A DNA stretch of 64,000 nucleotides from Clostridia bacterium (GTDB lineage Bacteria > Bacillota > Clostridia > Christensenellales > Borkfalkiaceae), in contig JAFSRT010000024.1 in assembly GCA_017445995.1 (NCBI GenBank), positions 124,001 through 188,000 of the forward strand, given 5' to 3'. Shown here piece by piece: positions 19,007 through 28,167 of this stretch. The notes under the pieces were generated by a model. That model saw only the letters and a program-made list of their open reading frames with translations. It did no database searches and had not been told where the DNA came from. The stretch's first letter is position 1, and each line of letters begins with the position of its first letter. Both the position numbers and the translations under genes were made by a program.

Positions 19007-19822
19007 TTATATTTCTTTAATACATTTTCTCGGGCATTTTTTCGCGCACGTCTTACAGCCCGAACATTTCGAATAATCGATAACAGGTAGATTATTGACC
19101 ATTGTTATTGCGCCTTCCGGACAGTTTTTTGCACAAAGTCCGCACCCGATACAACCTACTTTACAGTTGTCCATACTCTCTTTACCTTTACAGTAAGTCG
19201 AACACGCGACGTAAACTTTTGAAGATTTAGGTATCAACTCAACGAGTTTTTTAGGGCAGTTTTTTACGCAAAGCCCGCACGCTTCGCAAAGCGCCTTGTT
19301 TGCGTAAGCCACGCCGTCGATAACCTTGATTGCGTTATATGGACAAACTCTTTCGCAAGTGCCGTTTCCCATACAACCGTTAGGGCATTGTTTTTTTCCG
19401 CCCATATATAATGCTTGCGATAAGCAACTTTCATTACCGATATAATCGTATTTGTTTTTGCTGTTAATTCCGCCCGCGCAATGAACGACGGCGTAAGCCT
19501 GTTCGGTTGCCGAGAAAGGAACGCCGAGAATATTCGCTATTTCCGCCTTGTTTTCGTTCGGGGTCGGTCCGCACATAGAAACGTCTGCTTTTCCTTCGCT
19601 TAACGCTTTAGCAAAATCGGCACAGCCCGCAAAACCGCAACCACCGCAGTTCGCACCCGCGAGTTTTTCTTTAACGGCGTTTGCTTTTTCGTCTTCTTTA
19701 ACCGCGCACAGTTTTGAAACTAAAACTATAAGAAGTGAAAAGATAACTGAAATAACGGCGACTATTAAAACTACTATTAAAACAGTTTTTATATCTATCG
19801 GGTCTAACAATAAATTATTCAT
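19007..19822 (-). CDS. rnfB: Rnf complex iron-sulfur subunit RnfB
   Basis: A 271-residue protein with one N-terminal membrane helix (about 13-36), a four-cysteine [4Fe-4S] domain (CGGCGFAGC, 59-67) and several CxxCxxCxxxCP ferredoxin clusters in the C-terminal half (for example CEACGLCVKNCP and CSGCKTCAKKCP). RnfB is the electron-input subunit that receives electrons from ferredoxin on the cytoplasmic face. It is the last gene of the rnfCDGEAB operon. Confidence 0.96.
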   Translation of the reverse strand: MNNLLLDPIDIKTVLIVVLIVAVISVIFSLLIVLVSKLCAVKEDEKANAVKEKLAGANCGGCGFAGCADFAKALSEGKADVSMCGPTPNENKAEIANILGVPFSATEQAYAVVHCAGGINSKNKYDYIGNESCLSQALYMGGKKQCPNGCMGNGTCERVCPYNAIKVIDGVAYANKALCEACGLCVKNCPKKLVELIPKSSKVYVACSTYCKGKESMDNCKVGCIGCGLCAKNCPEGAITMVNNLPVIDYSKCSGCKTCAKKCPRKCIKEI

Positions 19823-19834
19823 ACCGTAATCTCC

Positions 19835-20431
19835 TTAAATAAGCGCGAAGACGTAGAACGCCATAGCGATAAAGCAAGCGGTTATCATTGCGATAGGGAA
19901 GCCTTTTAAATGTTTGTTAATCGGCAGTCTGTTTACCTTTTCGCGAAGTCCGCTCATAATAACGATTGCAAGGGTAAATCCAAGCCCCGCAAACAACCCG
20001 TATAATACGGCGTAGCCAAGGTTCATTGTTTCTATTTGTAAAATGGAAAGTATTTCTTCGTCGATAACGAGTTCGCAAACGCCTAATACGGCGCAGTTCG
20101 TCGTTATAAGCGGAAGATAAATGCCCATTGCGTTATAAAGGGTTGGCGAAAACTTTTTTAATACCATTTCAATCATTTGTACGAGAGATGCGATAATAAA
20201 AATGAAAACTATGATTTCAAGATATTCTATCTGGTAAGTTTTAAGTAGGCCGAAGATAGGGAAGGTTATAAGGCAGGCGATAGTCATAACGAAAGTTACG
20301 GCAATACCCATACCGAACGCGCTCTTCATATCTTTGCTTACGCCAAGGAAAGGACAAATCCCCAAAAACTGAACGACTACGAAATTGTTTATAAACATTG
20401 CGGAAACTATAATTAAAATTATCTGTGCCAT
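19835..20431 (-). CDS. rnfA: Rnf complex membrane subunit RnfA
   Basis: A 198-residue, six-helix integral membrane protein. Family landmarks are FINNFVVVQFLGICPFLGVSK at the N-terminus (in pieces, about 14-34) and LPLITTNCAVLG, whose cysteine pairs with RnfE around the membrane iron-sulfur site. The start at 20431 is chosen because ggagg lies 9 bases upstream; a longer start would run into rnfE. It lies 13 bases upstream of rnfB. Confidence 0.95.
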   Translation of the reverse strand: MAQIILIIVSAMFINNFVVVQFLGICPFLGVSKDMKSAFGMGIAVTFVMTIACLITFPIFGLLKTYQIEYLEIIVFIFIIASLVQMIEMVLKKFSPTLYNAMGIYLPLITTNCAVLGVCELVIDEEILSILQIETMNLGYAVLYGLFAGLGFTLAIVIMSGLREKVNRLPINKHLKGFPIAMITACFIAMAFYVFALI

Positions 20432-20432
20432 A

Positions 20433-21107
20433 CTATTTTGCCTCCGTTGTTCCGACAAAAGCGGATTGTTCTTTTAATTTTACGAGTTCCGCGTAGTCTT
20501 TTATTTTTTTCTGTTTTTTAACGACGCTTTCTATATAAGAAAACAACGCGATAAATATTGCGAACGTAAAAAACGCGCCCGCAGAAGACGAGAAGAACGC
20601 GATTTCAAAATCCCATAACTTAACGCCGAATATAGCGCCCGAACTCAACAGTTCACGGAACGCCCCCATAACGGTAAGCGCGAAGGTAAAGCCAAGCCCC
20701 GTAAACAACCCGTCCGCCATAGAATAGAGAACGCAGTTTTTAGACGCGAAACTTTCCGCCCTTGCAAGTATTATGCAGTTTACGACGATAAGCGGTAGAT
20801 AAAGTCCTAACGCGCTGTATAAACTCGGCATAAACTTGTCGAGAACAAGTCTTACGACAGTTACGAAAGTCGCTATAATAAGTACGAAAGCGGGTATTCT
20901 CACTTGATTCGGAATAACTTTGCGAAGAAGGGAAACGAGAAGGTTAGAACAAATTAAAACGAAAGTAACCGCAAGCCCCATACCTATTCCGTTTATTGCA
21001 AGAGTAGTAAGCGCTAACGTCGGACAAGTTCCTAAAACGAGTTTAAACGTCGGGTTTGAAGTAATAAGCCCGTCGACGGCAATAGTTTTTATATTAGTTT
21101 TTTTCAT
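20433..21107 (-). CDS. rnfE: Rnf complex membrane subunit RnfE
   Basis: A 224-residue, six-helix membrane protein homologous to RnfA and NqrD: NPTFKLVLGTCPTLALTT near the N-terminus and LPLIVVNCIILARAE in the middle carry the conserved cysteines. It forms the RnfA/RnfE core of the ion pathway. Its ATG overlaps the rnfG stop codon (ATGA). The last 35 residues are polar and lysine-rich, a longer tail than RnfA has. Confidence 0.94.
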   Translation of the reverse strand: MKKTNIKTIAVDGLITSNPTFKLVLGTCPTLALTTLAINGIGMGLAVTFVLICSNLLVSLLRKVIPNQVRIPAFVLIIATFVTVVRLVLDKFMPSLYSALGLYLPLIVVNCIILARAESFASKNCVLYSMADGLFTGLGFTFALTVMGAFRELLSSGAIFGVKLWDFEIAFFSSSAGAFFTFAIFIALFSYIESVVKKQKKIKDYAELVKLKEQSAFVGTTEAK

Positions 21108-21736
21108 AGCGTTTCACCGTCCCTTACGTATTTGATAACGCAGTTTACGGCGTTAGCACCCGCCCTTGAAGACTTGGTGGCGTTTGTCGCGACGTTTAAG
21201 GTGTTAGAAGTGTCTTTTTCGTCCGCCGTAAAATAGTTTTGCATTTCGTTTGCAATGTCTTTATAAAATCCTTCGTAATAGTTAGCGTCGAGTTTACTCA
21301 TAAGCGTTTGCTTATCAAAACTTTCCATAACGATAGAAGTAATTTTATAATTTTGGTTATAATCGACGGAAAGTTTAACCCATAGGGTAATAGTTCCGCC
21401 CTTATAACCGTTAATCCCCGTCGACTTAAAAAGGTAATCGACGCAGTTTTCCGTTTCGTTAGTTATTTTATAAACGTTAGTGATTTCGCCGTATTCGTTT
21501 TCGTATTTTTGATATTTAATATCGTTGGTTTCGGCAAAAAGGTTTTTATCGTATTCTCTGATTATTTCGTGTGCCATTTCCGTGCCGTAAATGGCTTTAA
21601 TAGCCCTTGTCGTTCTTTCTTTGTCGGAAACTGCCAAAACGTTGTTGAGAACGGCAAGCAGACCGCCTGCAACGACGGCGATAGCAAGTAACACCACGGT
21701 ACACTTAAACCATAAACTCTTAAAAAAAGACATCAT
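21104..21736 (-). CDS. rnfG: Rnf complex flavoprotein subunit RnfG
   Basis: A 210-residue protein with one N-terminal membrane helix (about 11-30) and an FMN-binding extracytoplasmic domain. The flavinylation site that usually reads S-G-A-T-x-S/T is here T-N-A-T-K-S (about 184-189), with T187 as the expected FMN acceptor. The GINGYKGGTITLWVKL block is typical of the domain. It overlaps rnfD and rnfE by 4 bases each. No ApbE flavin transferase gene lies in the window. Confidence 0.93.
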   Translation of the reverse strand: MMSFFKSLWFKCTVVLLAIAVVAGGLLAVLNNVLAVSDKERTTRAIKAIYGTEMAHEIIREYDKNLFAETNDIKYQKYENEYGEITNVYKITNETENCVDYLFKSTGINGYKGGTITLWVKLSVDYNQNYKITSIVMESFDKQTLMSKLDANYYEGFYKDIANEMQNYFTADEKDTSNTLNVATNATKSSRAGANAVNCVIKYVRDGETL

Positions 21737-22731
21737 TTTGCCTCCTTTTTCGGTTTATAATACCCGAACGGACGATGATATATAAACTTGTCGATAATAG
21801 GAACCGTTAAGTTCATTAGAAGTATTGCAAACGAAACGACTTCCATATGGGTCGCCTGTCTTAATCCCGCGGTTAATAGCCCTAAAATGAAGAAGTATAT
21901 ATAGTTAGCGATTTTCGTGTTCGGGGTGGTTACGTAATCGGTCGCCATAAAGAATGCGCCTATCATAAGTCCGCCCGATAAAATAGACGGCAAAAAGAAG
22001 GCGAAATCAAAACCGTTTAATAAAACGGTAAACAGACCGCAAACTATTACGTAAATAATAGGGTACAATATATTGAGTATTCCGACGCACGCAAGATAAA
22101 CGGCGCCGATTAAAATAGCGAGTTTACACGTTTCACCGATACAGCCCGACAGCCCCGTGCCAAGGAATAAGTCCCAGTTAGAAAGGTTAGGGAATATCTG
22201 CACCCCGTCCTGTCCCAAAAGCCCCGCAAGCGCGGTTGCCGAAGTGTCTAACGTTTTCCCTGAAATTGAAGCGATATTAGGCGACAGATACGCCGTGATA
22301 ACCGTCTGAAAGGAAATAAATATAAATATTCTTCCGACGATTGCAGGGTTTACGATGTTTTTCCCCGTTCCGCCGAACAGCATTTTAACTACGATAATCG
22401 CGAACGCGCTACCGAAGATAGGGGCGTATATCGGATAGTTAGTTCCGATAGTAAGCCCGATAAGTAAACCGGTAACGCAAGACGAGTAATCGAACTGTTT
22501 AACTATTTCGTCAAACTTTTTACCCGTTATAAAAAGATAAATAAACTCGCTTACTACCGCAGAGAGAACGGAAACCGCAACTAACAATAATGCTTTAAGT
22601 CCGAAATAAATAATTCCAAAAATAAGGGACGGCAATAGGGCGATACAAACGTTAAGCATAATCCATTTGGTCGTTTTTGGGGACTTAACGTGCGGTGATG
22701 ATGAAAACAATAAAATATCAGAGTTTGCCAT
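21733..22731 (-). CDS. rnfD: Rnf complex membrane flavoprotein RnfD
   Basis: A 332-residue polytopic protein homologous to NqrB: SPHVKSPKTTKWIMLNV at the N-terminus, GGTGKNIVNPAIVGRIFI (120-137), and the covalent-flavin site DTSATALAG with T166 as the expected FMN acceptor. It carries electrons through the membrane part of the complex and contributes to ion translocation. It overlaps the rnfC 3' end by 14 bases. Confidence 0.95.
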   Translation of the reverse strand: MANSDILLFSSSPHVKSPKTTKWIMLNVCIALLPSLIFGIIYFGLKALLLVAVSVLSAVVSEFIYLFITGKKFDEIVKQFDYSSCVTGLLIGLTIGTNYPIYAPIFGSAFAIIVVKMLFGGTGKNIVNPAIVGRIFIFISFQTVITAYLSPNIASISGKTLDTSATALAGLLGQDGVQIFPNLSNWDLFLGTGLSGCIGETCKLAILIGAVYLACVGILNILYPIIYVIVCGLFTVLLNGFDFAFFLPSILSGGLMIGAFFMATDYVTTPNTKIANYIYFFILGLLTAGLRQATHMEVVSFAILLMNLTVPIIDKFIYHRPFGYYKPKKEAK

Positions 22732-24025
22732 TTTGTTTCAGTTCCTTTATTTTAATTTTCGATTGTGAAATGCTTTGAACGAGCGCCCTTTTAGCAGGGC
22801 AGTTATAAGCGCACGACCCGCACTCGATACAGTTCATAGCCCCGTATTTTTCCGCGTTTTTAAAATCACCCGATAATGCGTACGCTTCTATGTACATAGG
22901 CATAAGACGCATAGGGCAGTTTTTAGCGCATACACCGCAGTTGATACAATTAGTCGGCGCGCTATCCGACGCTTCGCCTTTAACTAACAGTAAAAGCCCG
23001 GAATCGGTCTTCTTTGCGTACTGAGTGAAGGAAATAAGCGCTTTTCCCATCATAGGTCCGCCCGCGATAAGTTTTAATACCCCGTCTTTTTTGCCACCGC
23101 AATATTCGATAATATCGTTGATAGGCGTGCCGATAGCGATTTTAACGTTTTTCGGATTAGTTATTCCGTTTCCGCTGACCGTCATAACTATTTCCGTAAG
23201 CGGAATATTTTTTTCAATGGCTTCATAGCAGGCGATAACCGTTTTTATATTCTGAACGCAAACGCCGACGTCGAACGGCATTTTCATAACGGGAACTTTT
23301 CTGCCCGTAGTCGCGTATATAAGGTGTTTTTCGCTACCCATAGGGTACTGCTTTTTAAGAACGACAACGTCGAAATCGGGATAAGCCGAAAATATTTCAA
23401 TGGCTTTCGGCTTGTTTGCTTCTATGCCGACGATAATTCTGTTAAGATTAAGCGCTTTTGCAACGAGTTTAATCCCTTTAACTATATCTTCCGTTCTTTC
23501 AAGCATAAGCCTGTAATCGCACGTCAAGTACGGTTCGCACTCCGCACCGTTAATAATAAGCGTGTCTAACTGCGTTTTAGGCGAAAGTTTGACCGCCGTA
23601 GGAAACCCTGCACCGCCGAGACCTACGATACCCGCTTCTCTTATTCTTGCAACGAGCGTTTTCGGTTCATAATCGGAAATATCGTTAAAAAAGGTCTCTT
23701 CACCTTTTCCGTCGTTTTCAACGACGACGTATTTCTGTTTCTGACCCAGCCCGTTTACGATATCTTCAACGGCAACGACCGTGCCCGATACCGAAGAAAA
23801 AACGTTTGCCGAAACAGCGCCGTTCGCTTCGCCGACCATCTGACCCTTTTTAACGTAGTCCCCAACGGCTACGACGGGGTTTGCCGGCGCACCGATATGT
23901 TGAGACATGTTAAGGTAAACTTTATTCGGCGACGGCATATTTTCGATAGGGCAATCCATCGTGAGATATTTTCTGTCCGGAACGTGGATACCGTATCTGT
24001 AATTTTTTCCTTTTCTGATACTCAA
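22718..24025 (-). CDS. rnfC: Rnf complex NADH-binding subunit RnfC
   Basis: A 435-residue protein with an N-terminal barrel-sandwich domain, an NADH/FMN-binding 51-kDa-like domain (GIVGLGGAGFPTAVKL near 130-145), a SLBB segment, and two [4Fe-4S] sites (CINCGVCAKNCP at 360-371 and CIECGSCAYNCP at 399-410). It passes electrons to NAD+. A TTG start is used, supported by ggagg 7 bases upstream. It lies 16 bases after the Gx-transporter gene. Confidence 0.95.
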   Translation of the reverse strand: MSIRKGKNYRYGIHVPDRKYLTMDCPIENMPSPNKVYLNMSQHIGAPANPVVAVGDYVKKGQMVGEANGAVSANVFSSVSGTVVAVEDIVNGLGQKQKYVVVENDGKGEETFFNDISDYEPKTLVARIREAGIVGLGGAGFPTAVKLSPKTQLDTLIINGAECEPYLTCDYRLMLERTEDIVKGIKLVAKALNLNRIIVGIEANKPKAIEIFSAYPDFDVVVLKKQYPMGSEKHLIYATTGRKVPVMKMPFDVGVCVQNIKTVIACYEAIEKNIPLTEIVMTVSGNGITNPKNVKIAIGTPINDIIEYCGGKKDGVLKLIAGGPMMGKALISFTQYAKKTDSGLLLLVKGEASDSAPTNCINCGVCAKNCPMRLMPMYIEAYALSGDFKNAEKYGAMNCIECGSCAYNCPAKRALVQSISQSKIKIKELKQNGKL

Positions 24026-24041
24026 ATCAATGCCTCCGTTT

Positions 24042-24560
24042 CTAATTATATATTTTTTGATTAAAATAGCCGTGAGTGTAGGTAATAATAAGCGAAACCG
24101 AAGCCCCGACTATCGCACCCGAAATCGCGCCGATAAGCGCGAGATAAGGCAAATAAGAAAAATATTCAAAACTTTTAGTAATAAGACAGAAAACTGTGGT
24201 CTGCACCGTAAGGTTTAATAGACTTCCGACAACCGAAACGGCTAAAAGACTAAACGCTTTCGTCTTTTTAATAAGCGGTATTTCTACCGAAAGAGCGATA
24301 ATCCCCGCGGGAAAACTGTATAACGCCATAGATATATTTCCCGCGAAAAGACTGCCAAAAAGTATTTTCACTATAAGCGTCGCATACCCGTACGCACCGC
24401 CTAAAATCACGACGGATAATAAAATAAAGATATTTGAAACGCCCAACTTCGCGCCTGGGATAATTATCGGCGGGAAAAGGTTTTCTATTAAAAAGGAAAT
24501 AACGGAAAGTGCCGAAAATAGGGCGCATAACACGATTTTTTTACTTGATATACTTTTCAT
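24042..24560 (-). CDS. Gx transporter family membrane protein
   Basis: A 172-residue hydrophobic protein of the Gx-transporter/heptaprenyl-diphosphate-synthase-component-I family: FPPIIIPGAKLGVSNIF near 30-46, then LGGAYGYATLIVKILFGSLF with glycine-rich helices. About five or six membrane segments are predicted by eye. In Clostridia this family is encoded just before rnfC with a NusG-II protein; the function is unproven. The ATG at 24560 is taken in preference to a TTG inside the upstream stop codon. Confidence 0.8.
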   Translation of the reverse strand: MKSISSKKIVLCALFSALSVISFLIENLFPPIIIPGAKLGVSNIFILLSVVILGGAYGYATLIVKILFGSLFAGNISMALYSFPAGIIALSVEIPLIKKTKAFSLLAVSVVGSLLNLTVQTTVFCLITKSFEYFSYLPYLALIGAISGAIVGASVSLIITYTHGYFNQKIYN

Positions 24561-24562
24561 AA

Positions 24563-25066
24563 TCAACCTGTCGTTACGGGAATAGTGTTTAATAACTTTG
24601 CAACGATTTTCAAATCGTGCGGTGCGCAGATTATTATTCCCTTTCCGTCCTTAATAGGGGACGTATGCACGCAATCTTTTCTGTTTGAACAGTTAGCGTC
24701 CGATACGAACACCGTTTTATCAGCCTTATTTAAGGTTATTACGTTAAAATCTTTTTTATCTTCGCCGAAAAAAACGGAAAAAACTATTTCTTCGCCATTT
24801 TCCTTCGTTTCAATACCAACGCCCTGACGGTCGGTAATATTAAATCCGCCGTTATCGGGGTTTATTGAAATAATTTCCTGATTTTTATAGTAGACGATAA
24901 CGGCGTTTTTACCGCTGAATCGTGGAACGACAATAAAGAAAACGAACAAAATCGCAACGATTAAAAAAACGATACCGTATAAAATCAAATCGGGCTTATG
25001 AAAAAACAGGTTTTCCCCGCCACTTTTACCGATAGAATCTTCTTTTTTTTCTTCGTTTACGACCAA
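24563..25066 (-). CDS. Membrane-anchored NusG domain II protein
   Basis: A 167-residue protein: a polar N-terminus, one membrane helix (about 28-49), then a beta-rich NusG-II domain with a conserved cysteine pair (SDANCSNRKDCVHT near 122-135) and a C-terminal IICAPHDLKIVAK. The family often heads rnf operons in anaerobic Firmicutes. Its role is unknown; assembly or redox sensing has been suggested only by context. It starts at TTG with gggggaa upstream and is the first gene after the rnf promoter. Confidence 0.78.
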   Translation of the reverse strand: MVVNEEKKEDSIGKSGGENLFFHKPDLILYGIVFLIVAILFVFFIVVPRFSGKNAVIVYYKNQEIISINPDNGGFNITDRQGVGIETKENGEEIVFSVFFGEDKKDFNVITLNKADKTVFVSDANCSNRKDCVHTSPIKDGKGIIICAPHDLKIVAKLLNTIPVTTG

Positions 25067-25106
25067 AGTTTTCCCCCGTACTTCTACTGTTATAACAACT
25101 CATACT

Positions 25107-25135
25107 ATTATATAACATTATAAAAATAATTACAA
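25107..25135 (-). promoter_or_regulatory. Promoter of the rnf operon
   Basis: On the minus strand, TTGTAA (complement of 25130-25135), a 17-base spacer, then TATAAT (complement of 25107-25112). The predicted start lies about 35 bases upstream of the NusG-II gene. Confidence 0.8.
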
Positions 25136-25210
25136 GTAAAAAACAATAATTTTTTTCTTTTTTTGTTATTTTTTAACAAGAAAAACAAGCGAATAATTTT
25201 AACAAAAAAC

Positions 25211-25239
25211 TTGTAAAAAAGGCTGAAATATAGTATAAT
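25211..25239 (+). promoter_or_regulatory. Divergent promoter for the THUMP methyltransferase gene
   Basis: TTGTAA (25211-25216), a 17-base spacer, TATAAT (25234-25239). It is divergent from the rnf promoter; about 75 AT-rich bases separate the two -35 boxes. Confidence 0.8.
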
Positions 25240-25267
25240 TAAAAAAAGACGGAAAATACGAAAAAAT

Positions 25268-26410
25268 ATGGCTGAAAATAAATATAAAATAGCCGTTTCC
25301 TGCGCTTCGGGGGTTGAAAGCGTCGTTAAAAAAGAACTGCAACGGTTGGGGTATTTCGATACGACGGCAATCAACGGCAAAATCGAAGTAGAAGGCAACG
25401 ATATCGATATCGCAAAACTAAATATATGTTTACGGTCGGCAGACAGGGTGTATATAAAACTCGCATCTTTTTCCGCCACCGCTTTCGACGAATTGTTCGA
25501 CGGAGTTTACGGTATTCCGTTTGAAGAATATATCGATGTAAACGGCAGAATATTAGTCGACGGGAAATGCGTTAAAAGTAAACTTTTTGCCGTATCCGCT
25601 TGTCAGAGTATAGTAAAAAAAGCGGTGGTGGAAAGGCTTAAAGATAAAAAGAAAATACGCCTTTTACGCGAAGACGGGGCGGACTATAAAATAGAGTTTT
25701 CGGTATTTAAGGACGTTGCCGAAATATACTTAAACACTTCGGGGACGGGGCTTCATAAACGGGGCTACCGCGATTTAGTAGGAATTGCGCCGATTAAAGA
25801 AACGCTTGCGTCGGCACTACTACTTTTAAGCGACGTGTATTACGATAAACCCTTTTTCGACCCTTTCTGCGGTTCGGGAACACTCGTAATCGAAGGCGCG
25901 AAAATCGCGCTTAATATTGCCCCGAATAAGGATAGAAAGTTCGACTTTAATTTTTGGAAGTTTTTTGATAAAAACGCATATAATTCGGCGCTTAATGAAG
26001 CCGTCGACAAAGAAAGACGGGACAGGAAAATCGATTTTTCGGGTAGCGACGTGGACGGGAAGGCGATAAAACTTGCTAAACACCACGCTATTAAGGCCGG
26101 CGTTTCCGATTACGTTAGTTTTTCGGTTAAAGACGTAAAGGACGTTAAGTTAGAAAAGCGAAACGGGACTATCGTTTCTAACCCGCCGTACGGCGAAAGG
26201 GTTTTCGATAGGGAACAAGCGGACGTTTGCTATAATGAATTAGGAAGACTTAAAAGCGAAAATCCCGACTGGTCGTTCTTTGTAATTACGAGTGCCAAAA
26301 ACTTTGAGAAGAAGTTCGGTTATAAATCGGAACGGACGAGAAAACTTTACAACTCAAATAAAGAGTGCAGGTTTTACTATTATTACGGGAATAAAAAAAG
26401 AGATAAATAA
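25268..26410 (+). CDS. THUMP-domain class I SAM-dependent RNA methyltransferase (RlmL/YpsC-like)
   Basis: A 380-residue protein: an N-terminal ferredoxin-like/THUMP RNA-binding region (about 1-155), then a Rossmann methyltransferase with SAM motif DPFCGSGTLVIEGA (198-211) and catalytic motif IVSNPPYGER (about 301-310). The family N2-methylates guanine in 23S rRNA (RlmL/YpsC type) or tRNA; the substrate cannot be fixed from sequence alone. A weak ribosome-binding site (gacgga) lies 16 bases upstream. galE follows after 10 bases. Confidence 0.88.
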   Translation: MAENKYKIAVSCASGVESVVKKELQRLGYFDTTAINGKIEVEGNDIDIAKLNICLRSADRVYIKLASFSATAFDELFDGVYGIPFEEYIDVNGRILVDGKCVKSKLFAVSACQSIVKKAVVERLKDKKKIRLLREDGADYKIEFSVFKDVAEIYLNTSGTGLHKRGYRDLVGIAPIKETLASALLLLSDVYYDKPFFDPFCGSGTLVIEGAKIALNIAPNKDRKFDFNFWKFFDKNAYNSALNEAVDKERRDRKIDFSGSDVDGKAIKLAKHHAIKAGVSDYVSFSVKDVKDVKLEKRNGTIVSNPPYGERVFDREQADVCYNELGRLKSENPDWSFFVITSAKNFEKKFGYKSERTRKLYNSNKECRFYYYYGNKKRDK

Positions 26411-26420
26411 AGGAGACAAA

Positions 26421-27434
26421 ATGAACATTTTAGTAACGGGCGGAGCGGGATATATCGGCTCTCACACAACTGTAGAACTTTTAAACTTCGGACACAGCGT
26501 TGTTTGTGTCGACAATCTTGTAAACAGTAAATACGAATCTATTAAGCGCGTAGAAAAAATTACGGGCAAGAAAGTTAAGTTTTACGAAGGGGATATAAGA
26601 GACAAAAAGATACTCGATAAGATTTTTACCGAGAATAAAATAGACGCGGTAATTAACTTTGCGGGGCTTAAAGCAGTCGGGGAATCGTGCCAAAAACCGC
26701 TTGAATACTATGAAAATAATATCGAAGGATTTTTGCAACTTATGTTTTCAATGCGTGAACATAACGTTAAAAATCTCGTATTCTCATCTTCGGCTACCGT
26801 TTACGGCAAACCGAAAAGCGTTCCTATTAAAGAAGATTTCCCGTTATCAACGTCTAATCCTTACGGAAGCACGAAACTCTTTATCGAATATATGATAAAG
26901 GATTTATATAAAGCCGACCCTTCGTTTAATATCGCGATACTACGTTATTTCAACCCTGTCGGGGCGCATGAATCCGGTCTTATCGGGGAAGACCCGAAAG
27001 GAATACCGAATAACCTTTGTCCGTACATAACGCAGGTTGCGGTAGGCAAGAGAGAATACGTCGGCGTATTCGGGAACGACTATAACACTCCTGACGGAAC
27101 GGGTGTAAGAGATTATATTCACGTCGTAGATTTAGCGAAAGGGCACGTTCTCGCCGTTAATAAGTTAGCGGAAAATCCGGGGCTACTTATCGTCAACCTT
27201 GGTACGGGTACGGGATATTCCGTTCTCGATATGATAAAGGCAATGAGTAAGGCACTCGGTAAAGAGATACCTTATAAAATTATGCCGAGAAGACCGGGGG
27301 ATATCGACGAGTGCTATGCCGACCCGTCTTACGCAAAAGAAGTGTTGGGCTTTAAGGCGGAAAAGACGCTTGAAGATATGTGTAGGGACGCTCTTAACTG
27401 GCAGGTTAAAAACCCTAACGGGTACGACGCGTAG
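26421..27434 (+). CDS. galE: UDP-glucose 4-epimerase
   Basis: A 337-residue extended SDR with the NAD-binding loop VTGGAGYIGSHTTVELL (4-20), the active-site SSSATVYG and YGSTKLFIEYMI (Y-x-x-x-K) segments, and NPVGAHESGLIGEDP typical of GalE. It interconverts UDP-glucose and UDP-galactose for surface polysaccharide or galactose use. The start at 26421 is fixed by aaaggag 6 bases upstream; a longer open frame extends into the previous gene and is not used. Confidence 0.96.
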   Translation: MNILVTGGAGYIGSHTTVELLNFGHSVVCVDNLVNSKYESIKRVEKITGKKVKFYEGDIRDKKILDKIFTENKIDAVINFAGLKAVGESCQKPLEYYENNIEGFLQLMFSMREHNVKNLVFSSSATVYGKPKSVPIKEDFPLSTSNPYGSTKLFIEYMIKDLYKADPSFNIAILRYFNPVGAHESGLIGEDPKGIPNNLCPYITQVAVGKREYVGVFGNDYNTPDGTGVRDYIHVVDLAKGHVLAVNKLAENPGLLIVNLGTGTGYSVLDMIKAMSKALGKEIPYKIMPRRPGDIDECYADPSYAKEVLGFKAEKTLEDMCRDALNWQVKNPNGYDA

Positions 27435-27462
27435 TATTATAAGTTAATTTATGTAAAAATAA

Positions 27463-27490
27463 TTGACAAAATCTTTATTTATGATAAAAT
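27463..27490 (+). promoter_or_regulatory. Promoter of the rubrerythrin gene
   Basis: A consensus -35 TTGACA (27463-27468) and TAAAAT (27485-27490) with a 16-base spacer. No convincing PerR box is seen. Confidence 0.8.
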
Positions 27491-27521
27491 AAAAATAGAA
27501 ATTATTAAAGGAGAATAAAAA

Positions 27522-28070
27522 ATGAAAAAATATGTATGTTCTATATGCGGATACGTTCACGAAGGGGATTCCGCTCCTGAAAAATGCCCTGTTTGCGGTG
27601 CTATGGCTTCAAAGTTCGTTGAGCAATCGGGCGAAATGAGTTGGGCAACGGAACACGTTGTTGGTATCGCGAAGGAAGGGGTAGACCCTGAAATAGTAGA
27701 AGGGCTTCGTTCCAACTTTAACGGGGAGTGCAGCGAAGTAGGTATGTATCTCGCTATGTCGAGAGTGGCTTACCGCGAAGGCTATCCTGAAATCGGTTTG
27801 TACTATGAAAAGGCGGCGTTTGAAGAAGCAGAACACGCGGCGAAGTTTGCCGAATTACTCGGCGAAGTGGTAACCGATTCTACTGAAAAGAACCTTAAAG
27901 TAAGGGTAGAAGCGGAAAACGGCGCGACGGCGGGCAAGTTCGAACTTGCTAAAAAGGCAAAAGCGCAAAATCTCGACGCAATACACGACACGGTGCACGA
28001 AATGGCAAAAGACGAAGCCCGCCACGGCAAAGCCTTCGCCGGTTTATTAAAAAGATATTTCGGAAAATAA
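27522..28070 (+). CDS. Reversed-order rubrerythrin (NADH peroxidase)
   Basis: A 182-residue protein whose rubredoxin-like [Fe-Cys4] site comes first (C6, C9, C22, C25: VCSICG and CPVCG), followed by a ferritin-like diiron domain with [28 protein letters not shown] and DEARHGKAF. This reverse order is typical of clostridial H2O2-reducing rubrerythrins that protect anaerobes from oxygen. It has a strong promoter and ribosome-binding site (aaaggag). A 12-bp hairpin follows. Confidence 0.95.
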   Translation: MKKYVCSICGYVHEGDSAPEKCPVCGAMASKFVEQSGEMSWATEHVVGIAKEGVDPEIVEGLRSNFNGECSEVGMYLAMSRVAYREGYPEIGLYYEKAAFEEAEHAAKFAELLGEVVTDSTEKNLKVRVEAENGATAGKFELAKKAKAQNLDAIHDTVHEMAKDEARHGKAFAGLLKRYFGK

Positions 28071-28107
28071 AAGCATCAATAGAGACAAAATAATAAGATA
28101 TTTTTCT

Positions 28108-28137
28108 ACTTGTCGTTCCTTATCAGGGACGACAAGT
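28108..28137. terminator. Hairpin after the rubrerythrin gene
   Basis: A 12-bp stem with one G-U pair (ACTTGTCGTTCC 28108-28119 with GGGACGACAAGT 28126-28137). The following T-tract is poor (TTATAAAT), so termination may be partial, with read-through to the CotH gene. Confidence 0.6.
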
Positions 28138-28167
28138 TTATAAATGAAAAAAATAAAAGGAGTACAA

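Noticed and set aside
27431..27521. A PerR operator before the rubrerythrin gene
   Set aside because: Expected from biology, but no good match to TTATAAT-N-ATTATAA is present.
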